DNA from: Parafannyhessea umbonata
Lineage (GTDB): Bacteria; Actinomycetota; Coriobacteriia; Coriobacteriales; Atopobiaceae
Assembly (NCBI RefSeq): GCF_900105025.1
Contig: NZ_LT629759.1
Location: forward strand, 2,170,001 to 2,234,000
Length of the DNA: 64,000 nucleotides
Direction: 5' to 3'
Shown here in pieces: positions 1-6,584 of the stretch. Below the pieces are notes generated by a model. The model searched no databases, had not been told where the DNA came from, and saw only the letters and a list, made by a program, of their open reading frames with translations. The stretch's first letter is position 1. Each line of letters begins with the position of its first letter. Both the position numbers and the translations under genes were made by a program.

Positions 1-1
1 T

Positions 2-1486
2 CAAGACAAAAATACAGGCAAGTATTACTACGGTGAGGGCAATGGCGATAGCCTGAATCAGAACTACTACTACGCGAAGCTGCAAGCTCAAGCGATAGTA
101 AAGAAGAAGGGCTGGGAGTTCTACTCTGTCGCGGCCTTTGGCAACGTCAACAACATGCAGAAGCTCGTTACGGATTCCGGGGAGCAGACGAAAGACCATT
201 TCTTCAAGGCCAGCGACAGCAGCTCTCTTAACGCCGCGTTCGAAAGCATTGTCAAGAGCATTACGACGACTGTTTCGTATACGGATGTCTCAATTCACGA
301 TTCCCTCTCCGATTCTGTGAAATATGTTCTTCCAAGCGGCGCAGAAGAGCCAACCTTTACCTATAAGAAGAATGAAAAGCCTTGGACTCCTGAGACCTCT
401 GATAAGTTAGCTAAGTTAGTAAACGGAGCTGTCGTCTGGAGCGTTGGCGACCTGGATCCAGACACAACTTATTCTGTCACGTTCAAGGTCCGGCTTACGC
501 AAGACGCTTACGACGCCGCCGCACCAAAGGATGGCGAAGAGGTGGTGTCCGATGTAAAGACGAACTCGGGTGACGCCTCAAAGGATTTTGTTGAATACAA
601 GATAAAAACTGACGTAGACGGCACGACAACGACGAGCGAGTCTCAACAATCGAAATACGATTCACCGACCGTAGCTGTTCCCAAATCCATCCTGCACGTC
701 TCGAAGACCTGGGAGACGAATGGTTGGGGCAACGTGAACCCGCCATCCAAACTGCAGGTTAAGGTCAAGCAGGATGGCGAGGACTACACGACCGTGACGC
801 TCGATGCGAGTAATAACTGGTCGACAGACGTTTTCGTTGCCGCAGGTCCCAAGGGCCATAAGTACACCGTGGAAGAAGTGAATGCGCCGGTGGATTGGGA
901 TGCCAAGCTACCCGATGGCGTGACCCTGAAGGGGCTGACTTCGCTGACACGCGACCAGGCAATAACTAACACCATCAAGACCGCGAAGCTGACCATCACG
1001 AAGTCGGTTACCGGCAACTTTGGCGACACCTCGAAGGACTTCAGCTTCACGCTCGCGGACGCTTTTGGAAACGCAATCACCAACGTCAAGGCGATTGACG
1101 GCACTTCGGACGGCGTGAGCCTTGGGAACAATGGCGACTTCACGCTGAAGAATGACGAGAAGCTTGTGGTCGAGCTTCCCTATGGGGCTTCGTACAAGGT
1201 GGTCGAGCACGACCCGAAGGGTACGAACGACACCGTTGACTACATCACCACGATCGATGTGGGTGAAAGTGGCGCAATCACTGACAATAACACGCGCACT
1301 GCCAGCTCGCCCGAAGGCGGCATCACGCAAGACACGACCATCAAGTACACCAACTCTCGCCACGTTACGCCGGACGTGGGCGTCGACCTTGGCAGCGGTG
1401 CTTCCTATGCAGCCGTTTGCGGCGGGGTTGGTATTGCCGGCGTGATTTGGATGGTCCTCAAGCGGCGGAACAGACTGGGAATCTAG
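2..1486 (+). CDS. Pilus tip adhesin with vWA domain (5' truncated)
   Basis: The open frame runs in from the window edge, so the N-terminus is missing. The first residues (YSVAAFGNVNNMQKLV, then AAFESIVKSI) look like the end of a von Willebrand A domain. A Cna-B-like domain follows (about 690-960, starting HVSKTWETNGWGNVNPPSKL), then a pilin-type domain (about 985-1360, LTITKSVTGNFGDTSKDFSF) that resembles part of the backbone pilin downstream. The C-terminus is a sorting signal: TPDVGVDLG, a hydrophobic segment and a KRR tail. The motif is not LPXTG; it resembles the VPTGV type used by class B pilus sortases. By analogy this is the surface tip protein of the pilus. It is the first visible gene of the operon. 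Ligand unknown. Confidence 0.8.
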   Translation, partial: QDKNTGKYYYGEGNGDSLNQNYYYAKLQAQAIVKKKGWEFYSVAAFGNVNNMQKLVTDSGEQTKDHFFKASDSSSLNAAFESIVKSITTTVSYTDVSIHDSLSDSVKYVLPSGAEEPTFTYKKNEKPWTPETSDKLAKLVNGAVVWSVGDLDPDTTYSVTFKVRLTQDAYDAAAPKDGEEVVSDVKTNSGDASKDFVEYKIKTDVDGTTTTSESQQSKYDSPTVAVPKSILHVSKTWETNGWGNVNPPSKLQVKVKQDGEDYTTVTLDASNNWSTDVFVAAGPKGHKYTVEEVNAPVDWDAKLPDGVTLKGLTSLTRDQAITNTIKTAKLTITKSVTGNFGDTSKDFSFTLADAFGNAITNVKAIDGTSDGVSLGNNGDFTLKNDEKLVVELPYGASYKVVEHDPKGTNDTVDYITTIDVGESGAITDNNTRTASSPEGGITQDTTIKYTNSRHVTPDVGVDLGSGASYAAVCGGVGIAGVIWMVLKRRNRLGI

Positions 1487-1497
1487 TGGTGCTTGGC

Positions 1498-1878
1498 ATG
1501 GGGAAACACTCGAGGTCCGATTCGCCCTACGTGCGGAAGGCCAGCGTGAATCCGGTTGTGCCCGTCGCGGGAGGTACCCAAAGACCCAAGGCGGGTCGCA
1601 ACCGCACCAAGGCTCCCACGGCAGCCGACTACGGTATGCCGGTACAGACCGAGAGGGCTCCCCAGCAGGAGCCCCTCAGCGAGGAGCAGGAAGAACTACT
1701 CGCATGGCTCAAGGCCATGAAGTTCAAGCGGGTGAGGTTTGGCGGCGTAAGCGAGGAGGACGTCTGGAAGAAGATATCTGAGCTCAACCGGCGATACGAT
1801 GCCTGCCTCAGGGCGGAGCGGGCACGTTATGACGCGCTGCTCGAGTCAAGGGGAATCAAGGGGTGGCCGCATGCCTAG
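1498..1878 (+). CDS. Small pilus-operon protein of unknown function
   Basis: A 126-residue charged protein with no signal peptide or membrane segment. The first 60 residues are basic and Pro-rich and probably disordered. The C-terminal half (LSEEQEELLAWLKAMKFKRV to the end) should be helical, possibly a coiled coil. It lies 11 bp after the adhesin and overlaps the SipA-like gene by 8 bp, so it is probably translationally coupled to it. An in-frame GTG at 1489 sits 8 bp after GGGA and is an alternative start. I do not recognise a characterised family; position suggests a cytoplasmic accessory role in pilus production. Confidence 0.65.
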   Translation: MGKHSRSDSPYVRKASVNPVVPVAGGTQRPKAGRNRTKAPTAADYGMPVQTERAPQQEPLSEEQEELLAWLKAMKFKRVRFGGVSEEDVWKKISELNRRYDACLRAERARYDALLESRGIKGWPHA

Positions 1879-2419
1879 GGTCACCGAGAAGGGCGGACTT
1901 GCGGAAGGAGTGATTAAGGCCCGCTGGGCGAAGGCCAGAGATCGCGAAGGTTGGCTTTCGCTCATAGGGAAGGTGACTGTTCTTCTCGCCGCGCTGTGGC
2001 TGCTCTTCTCGTTTGTGTTCTGCTTGCACAGGGTGCGTGGCAACGACATGTATCCGGCGATGCAGGACGGGGACCTGGTTCTGACGTGGAGGCTTCAGGG
2101 TTCGTACAACCAGAACGATGTGGTGGTGTACAGATCCCGGGGCAAGGAACTGGTCGGGAGGGTCCTGGCGAAGGAGGGAGACGTGGTCGACCTCACGGAC
2201 GATGGTCAGGTGACCGTGAACGGCACTCCGGAGTCCAACGAGATCTACCAGACGAAGGCAGAGAAGGCCGTCAAGTTTCCCTACTTGGTTCCGAAGGGAA
2301 AGATATTCGTCCTGGGAGACTTTAGGACCCAGGCTACAGATAGCAGGAAGCTCGGCGCGATTCCCACGAGCGACGTCGAGGGAGTGACGATCGGGTTGCT
2401 CAGGAGGCGTAAGTTCTGA
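1871..2419 (+). CDS. sipA: SipA-like signal peptidase homologue without Ser/Lys dyad
   Basis: A 182-residue protein with one N-terminal membrane segment (about 31-52) and the S26 signal peptidase fold outside. The box that normally holds the catalytic Ser reads RGNDMYPAMQDGD, giving Asp59 at that position. The box with the catalytic Lys (normally KRV.G.PGD) reads GRVLAKEGD, giving Gly96. The last box, LGDFRTQATDSR, is intact. Streptococcus pyogenes SipA, needed for pilus polymerisation in the FCT locus, carries the same Asp/Gly replacements. I infer a non-proteolytic assembly factor acting with the class B sortase. The ATG at 1871 overlaps the previous gene's end and follows AAGGGG; the longer upstream ATG lacks a good RBS. 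Confidence 0.85.
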   Translation: MPRVTEKGGLAEGVIKARWAKARDREGWLSLIGKVTVLLAALWLLFSFVFCLHRVRGNDMYPAMQDGDLVLTWRLQGSYNQNDVVVYRSRGKELVGRVLAKEGDVVDLTDDGQVTVNGTPESNEIYQTKAEKAVKFPYLVPKGKIFVLGDFRTQATDSRKLGAIPTSDVEGVTIGLLRRRKF

Positions 2420-2490
2420 GCCTCAGCAAGTTTGGTGAACGGCGATTTGCATCGCTTTCATATTTGGGAGACCGTTGGAAGGAGAACCAC

Positions 2491-3504
2491 ATGAACGCAA
2501 AGCTTACGAAGGGACTGGCTGCCGCAGCAATCTCTGCTGCCATGATGCTGGGTGCCGCTGCTCCGGCGCTGGCGGAGGATGCGCAAAACGCAACCGTGAA
2601 CGTGACCTATACGCAGGAGGGGGAGGGCACGCGTCCGAGTGAGACGCTCACCTACACCTCTGAGAACAAGAGCGTTGAGGGATCCTCCAAGTACAGCGGA
2701 ACCAACTTCCCCAAGCTCACAGTAACGGGGACGACGGTCGATAGCACGAAGAACGGTACCGTCACGATTAACCTTCCGACATATGATACCGTCGGCATTT
2801 ACAAGTATGAGCTTACGCCGAGCTATACGGTCAGCAACGATGCGGGTGTTTCATACGACAACCAGCACCTGTACGTGACCGTTACCGTGGAGCAGACTAA
2901 TAATGGTCTTGAGAGGACGGTGGCCGTCCACCGTGGTTCTGCGGATGGCGGTAAGACCGGCGATATTGCGCTTAAGTACTCCACTGGCAAGCTGACTGTC
3001 ACGAAGAAGATCACTGGTAACCTTGGTGACGTGCAGAAGAAGTTCGACTTCAAGGTTGAGCTTACTGGTCCCGACGGCAGGGCAATCAACGGTACGTACC
3101 ACTATACGGTACCCGGAAGTGCCGAGGCAAAGACCATTACTTTCACGAATGGCAAGGCGACCGTTACTGGGGCGTCCCTGGCGAATGATGAGTCGATCGT
3201 GATTACCGATCTTCCCGCGGGCGTTTCCTACGACGTGTCCGAGCTCAATGGCAAGGATGCTGTTGCAGAGGACGGAACTGGCAAAGCCGCTGATGGCTAT
3301 ACGCTGAAGAGCGTTGAGAAGCCTGACACTGAGACCATCGCAGCTAACGACAACGATACCGAGACGTATACGAACGACAAGAGCGACGATAACGTCGACA
3401 TGGGTGTCCTTCTGAACAATGCTCCCTACATCGCAATCATCGGCGGTGCGGCCGTTGTCGCGATTTACGTCGTGAACAAGCGTCGTCACAGCGATATGGA
3501 CTAG
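2491..3504 (+). CDS. FctA-like major (backbone) pilin
   Basis: A 337-residue precursor. The signal peptide runs to about residue 29 (AAPALA, then EDAQ). The first domain has the Spy0128/FctA pattern (GVSYDNQHLYVTVTVE), a family that forms internal Lys-Asn isopeptide bonds. The second (LTVTKKITGNLGDVQKKFDF) matches a domain in the tip adhesin. The sorting signal is NVDMGVLLNNAPYI, a hydrophobic stretch and NKRRHSDMD. It resembles the VPTGV signal of streptococcal backbone pilins with Pro-Thr replaced by Asp-Met. ATG 2491 follows GGAAGGAG. The gene lies between sipA and the sortase, as in FCT loci, so it is the likely shaft subunit. Which lysine is used for polymerisation cannot be told by eye. 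Confidence 0.85.
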   Translation: MNAKLTKGLAAAAISAAMMLGAAAPALAEDAQNATVNVTYTQEGEGTRPSETLTYTSENKSVEGSSKYSGTNFPKLTVTGTTVDSTKNGTVTINLPTYDTVGIYKYELTPSYTVSNDAGVSYDNQHLYVTVTVEQTNNGLERTVAVHRGSADGGKTGDIALKYSTGKLTVTKKITGNLGDVQKKFDFKVELTGPDGRAINGTYHYTVPGSAEAKTITFTNGKATVTGASLANDESIVITDLPAGVSYDVSELNGKDAVAEDGTGKAADGYTLKSVEKPDTETIAANDNDTETYTNDKSDDNVDMGVLLNNAPYIAIIGGAAVVAIYVVNKRRHSDMD

Positions 3505-3545
3505 TTGTCGCCACTGACGGCTAGACGCGTTTCGCAATAGGCTCA

Positions 3546-3578
3546 TAGGCTGCGGGCGGGTTGCCCGCCCGCAGCCTA
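3546..3578 (+). promoter_or_regulatory. Perfect 15-bp intra-operon hairpin
   Basis: Arms 3546-3560 and 3564-3578 are exactly complementary, GC-rich and separated by TTG. No T-run follows, so it is not a standard intrinsic terminator. It sits 41 bp after the backbone pilin stop and 24 bp before the sortase ATG. I infer an mRNA processing or stabilising element, or an attenuator that keeps sortase expression below pilin expression. Confidence 0.65.
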
Positions 3579-3602
3579 CTACCAGTAGAGGAGGTGCGGT
3601 AC

Positions 3603-4373
3603 ATGGGCGCATCAAAGCCACTTAGGGTTTGCAATAGGGTCTTTAACGTTGTGCTTGCCGCACTCCTGGTGGGAGCAACGCTTTTTGCGGGGTATTCCCT
3701 GTGGGACAACCAGCAGGTGTACGCAGAGGCGAAGGGCGTGAGGGACGACCTGCTGAACCTGAGGCCCAAGGAGGGCAAGGACAACAGGAAGGCCTTTGAG
3801 AAGCTGAGAAAGATCAACCCCGATGTGGTTGCATGGATAACCATGGATGGGACCAAGATCGACTACCCGATAGTCCAGGGCGAGGACGACGAGGAGTACG
3901 TCAACAAGGACGTGTACGGTGACTTTGCCCTGTCCGGATCGATCTTCCTGGATACGCAGTGCAACCCCTCGTTTACGGACGCGTACTCCCTTGTTTACGG
4001 GCACCACATGGAAAACCACCTCATGTTTGGCGACCTGGACCTCTATCACAACAAGAAGTTCTTCAAGAAGAGCACGACCGGCGTATTGATGACGCCGGAC
4101 AGCACGTACGGCTTGGAGGTGCTTGCCGTGATGACGGTGAACTCCTCTGACAGCACGATCTTCTCGCCCACATCGTGGGCCAAGGATTGCTCTGGCGTCT
4201 TGAGCTACGCGACGCAGAAGGCGGAGCACATCCACAGCGACGTGGCCGAGAAGATCGGGGCCGACACCTCGCAGGAGCGGATTGTGGCACTTGCCACCTG
4301 CTCCTCTGAGGGAACCGAGGCCCGGACGGTACTGCTGGCAAGGATCGTCCCCTACACGGGTGACGGCAAGTAG
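3603..4373 (+). CDS. srtB: Class B pilus sortase
   Basis: A 256-residue transpeptidase with an N-terminal membrane anchor (about 14-34) and an external catalytic domain. Catalytic residues are visible: His134 in VYGHHM, Cys233 in ALATCSSEG and Arg241 in EARTVLLAR. The N-terminal part (VVAWITMDGTKIDYPIVQ, then YVNKDVYG) is typical of class B. This subgroup polymerises FctA-type pilins with VPTGV-like signals, which fits the unusual signals of the two preceding surface proteins. ATG 3603 follows GAGGAGGTG. No other sortase gene is in the window; the wall-anchoring housekeeping enzyme must be elsewhere. Confidence 0.93.
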   Translation: MGASKPLRVCNRVFNVVLAALLVGATLFAGYSLWDNQQVYAEAKGVRDDLLNLRPKEGKDNRKAFEKLRKINPDVVAWITMDGTKIDYPIVQGEDDEEYVNKDVYGDFALSGSIFLDTQCNPSFTDAYSLVYGHHMENHLMFGDLDLYHNKKFFKKSTTGVLMTPDSTYGLEVLAVMTVNSSDSTIFSPTSWAKDCSGVLSYATQKAEHIHSDVAEKIGADTSQERIVALATCSSEGTEARTVLLARIVPYTGDGK

Positions 4374-4393
4374 ATGGCGAGTTAGGAAGAGAA

Positions 4394-5449
4394 ATGAAGA
4401 TCAAACACAGGCTCATAGCGGCTGCGCTCACGCCAGCGCTGCTCCTCCTGGCGGCCCTGTTCCCCTCGAACGCTCTGGCGATCGAGGGGGACGCGACTAC
4501 CGTAAAAGTACCCGTGACCGTGACCACGTCTGGCCAGGGCATCCCGGGCGAGACGTATACGGTGGAGATCGAGGCGGAGACCTACGGCGCCCCTATACCC
4601 AGCGCGTCCAAGATTGACGTAAAGGGCGAGGAGCTGAAGGCAGACACCTACAAGGGCGATCCTGCCGAGTTTTACCTGGACTTCTCCAAGGCTCGCGTGG
4701 GCATCTACAAGTATCGCATCTCTCAGGTTGCCCCGAAGAACACCACCGGCCGCGGTGAGTATGACGGCACTGTCTACTACATGACCGTGACGTACGAGCA
4801 TCCCAACGGAGACATGGGCAAGACCCTGGTGACTGCTGCGGTGCACGAGGGCACGCCCGAAGGCACGAAGGTTGCTGTGTGCAACTTTACGAACACGTAC
4901 GCGAACCTTCCCGCCGGTGAGATTGACCCGCCCGTCACCAAGAAGATTGCCGGTGACAAGCCTGCCAAGAAGTCGACGTTTGACTTTGTGCTGGAGTCCA
5001 TCGACGGCGCCCCGCTGCCTGAGGGAGCAAAGGACGGCAAGCTCACGACCAGCATCGAGGGCGAGGGCACCATCGAGTTTGGCAAGATCGACTACACCAA
5101 GGCCGGCACGTACGAGTACAGGTGCTATGAGATTGACAAGGGCGAGGATGGGTACACCTACGACAATACCGTCTATACCATGCGCGTAGCCGTGACCGAG
5201 GGCACCAAGAACTTCAAGGTCGAGCGTGCCATCGTGGACAAGAACGGCAAGGAGCACGACTCCCTGACGTTCGTGAACACCTACAAGGCGCCCGCGAAGC
5301 CCGCTACGGTTAAGAAGGGTGGCTCAGGCGTCGTGAAGACGGGAGACACCAACAACGTAGGCGCCGTTGTTGCGCTGGGCGTGATTGGTGCTGTGGCTGT
5401 TGCTGGCGCCGTGGTCATGAGGCGTGACAACAAGAAGGAAGAGAAGTAA
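4394..5449 (+). CDS. FctA/FctB-like minor pilin, probable wall-anchoring base
   Basis: A 351-residue precursor with a signal peptide ending near FPSNALA (residue 30). It has two FctA-type domains, recognised by YDGTVYYMTVTYEHPNGD and YDNTVYTMRVAVTEG. The sorting signal differs from the other two: VKTGDTNNV, a hydrophobic segment, then MRRDNKKEEK. That is closer to LPXTG-type signals used by housekeeping sortases. In streptococcal FCT loci the last pilin (FctB) is the base that SrtA attaches to the wall, and I infer the same role. It starts 20 bp after the sortase stop, behind AGGAAGAG, and is the last gene of the operon. Confidence 0.8.
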   Translation: MKIKHRLIAAALTPALLLLAALFPSNALAIEGDATTVKVPVTVTTSGQGIPGETYTVEIEAETYGAPIPSASKIDVKGEELKADTYKGDPAEFYLDFSKARVGIYKYRISQVAPKNTTGRGEYDGTVYYMTVTYEHPNGDMGKTLVTAAVHEGTPEGTKVAVCNFTNTYANLPAGEIDPPVTKKIAGDKPAKKSTFDFVLESIDGAPLPEGAKDGKLTTSIEGEGTIEFGKIDYTKAGTYEYRCYEIDKGEDGYTYDNTVYTMRVAVTEGTKNFKVERAIVDKNGKEHDSLTFVNTYKAPAKPATVKKGGSGVVKTGDTNNVGAVVALGVIGAVAVAGAVVMRRDNKKEEK

Positions 5450-5495
5450 GCAAGGCCTCATTCGCAACGCTGATGTTCTAACTCGCATCTAAAGG

Positions 5496-5526
5496 GCACC
5501 TCCGGAGACGCTCCGGGGGTGCTCTT
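5496..5526 (+). terminator. Terminator of the pilus operon
   Basis: Stem GCACCTCCGGAG / CTCCGGGGGTGC (5496-5507 and 5511-5522, one G-T pair) with a 3-nt loop, followed by TCTTGTG. It lies 46 bp after the last pilin. Confidence 0.75.
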
Positions 5527-5681
5527 GTGTTGAGGGGCCATAGGATGGCGGCCCGCCGTGGGTAGGATTGCTGTGAGCTTGAGCGCAGAACTATTTCGCG
5601 CGAAAGCCCTCATTTGGGGCACGGGCGGAAAATATCGCCATGGATATGGAACTCGAGCTCGTGGCTGGATACACTACAGAT

Positions 5682-5939
5682 ACCAGCGGTGCCCGTCGTT
5701 TCTTAACTGGGGTGCGGGCAACGCCAGGTGTTGCGAATCGAAAAGCACGGTTGCCGCCGGGTTTTTCTCATTTCCTAACGCTATCCGTTGCGATGTCTAT
5801 GCTCCCTTACCATCTCCCTCGCCTCCCTGGCTACGTCGAGGAACGTTCGGGCGATGCTCGCGACGATCGCGAGGGCTTTCAGGACGCCATTCAACAGATT
5901 TAGCCGTGGGTAACAACGTCCACACTGGGCACCGCTGGT
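5682..5939. mobile_element. Small inverted-repeat element, copy 1 (degenerate)
   Basis: A 258-bp segment bounded by ACCAGCGGTGCCC (5682-5694) and its exact reverse complement (5927-5939). Its interior is closely similar to copy 2 at 6106-6385, including the segment TATCCGTTG-GATGTCTATGC and a G/C-rich hairpin. On the minus strand it keeps the C-terminal part of the copy-2 small ORF (5781-5891, ending AREAREMVREHRHRNG), but there is no ATG or RBS. I see no transposase; this could be a MITE-like element or a duplicated regulatory/toxin module. Confidence 0.55.
5781..5891 (-). pseudogene. Degenerate copy of the 42-residue small ORF
   Basis: Reads NGVLKALAIVASIARTFLDV then AREAREMVREHRHRNG and stop. 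It parallels the intact small ORF at 6205-6333 but has lost the ATG and the AAGGAGGT leader. Confidence 0.5.
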
Positions 5940-6164
5940 TTGTAAGCCCGGTTGCCGCCGGGCACTTTCTTGACTCTTCTAAACCCCTGCTGCGAGAGAT
6001 GCCGTTCGCGCTGTGCTGAGCCGACCGGTCAGTCCGCCACGTGCCGAATTGCTCCGCAAAAACCGTATGGACAGCAAGGGGCATTGCTGGGTAGAATAAA
6101 GGTACACCAGCGGTGCCCGTCCTTTCTTAACTGGTACGCGGGCAACGCCAGGTGGTTCGAATCG

Positions 6165-6190
6165 AAAAGCCCGGTAGCCGCCGGGCTTTT
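6165..6190. terminator. Hairpin terminator inside element copy 2
   Basis: Perfect stem AAAAGCCCGG (6165-6174) / CCGGGCTTTT (6181-6190) with a 6-nt loop, and runs of T on both strands. It lies just downstream of the minus-strand small ORF, whose transcript it would end. Confidence 0.7.
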
Positions 6191-6204
6191 CTCATCTCCT
6201 AACG

Positions 6205-6333
6205 CTATCCGTTGTGATGTCTATGCTCCCTTACCATCTCCCTCACCTCCCTGACTACGTCGAGGGACGTTCGGGCGATGCTCGCAACGAGCGCGAGGGC
6301 TTTCAGGACTTTAAGGACAAGGTTCATGTCCAT
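6205..6333 (-). CDS. 42-residue amphipathic small protein
   Basis: ATG at 6333 follows AAGGAGGTAAGCCT, the best Shine-Dalgarno sequence in this region. The N-terminal half (MDMNLVLKVLKALALVASIA) is hydrophobic with spaced lysines; the C-terminal half is charged and ends REHRHHNG. Size, layout and the terminator just after the stop resemble small membrane-active or type I toxin peptides, but no family is recognised. An antisense RNA might start near the opposite end of the element. Translation rests on the RBS and on partial conservation in copy 1. Confidence 0.55.
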   Translation of the reverse strand: MDMNLVLKVLKALALVASIARTSLDVVREVREMVREHRHHNG

Positions 6334-6584
6334 AGGCTTACCTCCTTGTTGTGGGAGGCGCCGCCCGCATCCGGACACCGCTGGTGTGTGGGAGATTCTA
6401 GCATCCCCCGTCAAGCCCCGACCGAGGTATTTTGGGCGGTTTTGGCGCAATGGCCCGCGCGCCGCAATGTTAGTGAAAGCTTGGTACCACGGCGTGCGTT
6501 CGTGGCATGATGTAGGAAACAAGAATCGATGCGCGGACCCGAGACCGATGGTTTTGGGCCCGCTTGCGCTGTAAAGAGGTTCCC

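Larger units (their letters stand above)
6106..6385. mobile_element. Small inverted-repeat element, copy 2 (with intact small ORF)
   Basis: A 280-bp segment bounded by ACCAGCGGTGCCC (6106-6118) and GGACACCGCTGGT (6373-6385), which match in inverted orientation at 12 of 13 positions. It has the same orientation as copy 1. On the minus strand it holds a leader with a consensus RBS, a 42-codon ORF and a hairpin terminator. Such an expression unit enclosed in inverted repeats is compact. Whether it moves is unknown. Confidence 0.55.
5527..6584. other. Long non-coding stretch before mfd
   Basis: About 1 kb without a convincing protein gene apart from the small ORF. It holds the two inverted-repeat elements. 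Between them, 5946-5972 (GCCCGGTTGCCGCCGGGC and flanks) resembles part of the element hairpin, perhaps a third remnant. The other frames here lack RBS and plausible protein composition. Confidence 0.6.

Noticed and set aside
6121-6175. tRNA-like GGTTCGAATC in element copy 2
   Set aside because: The flanks cannot form a T-stem and no acceptor or anticodon arm is present; copy 1 does not keep the sequence.
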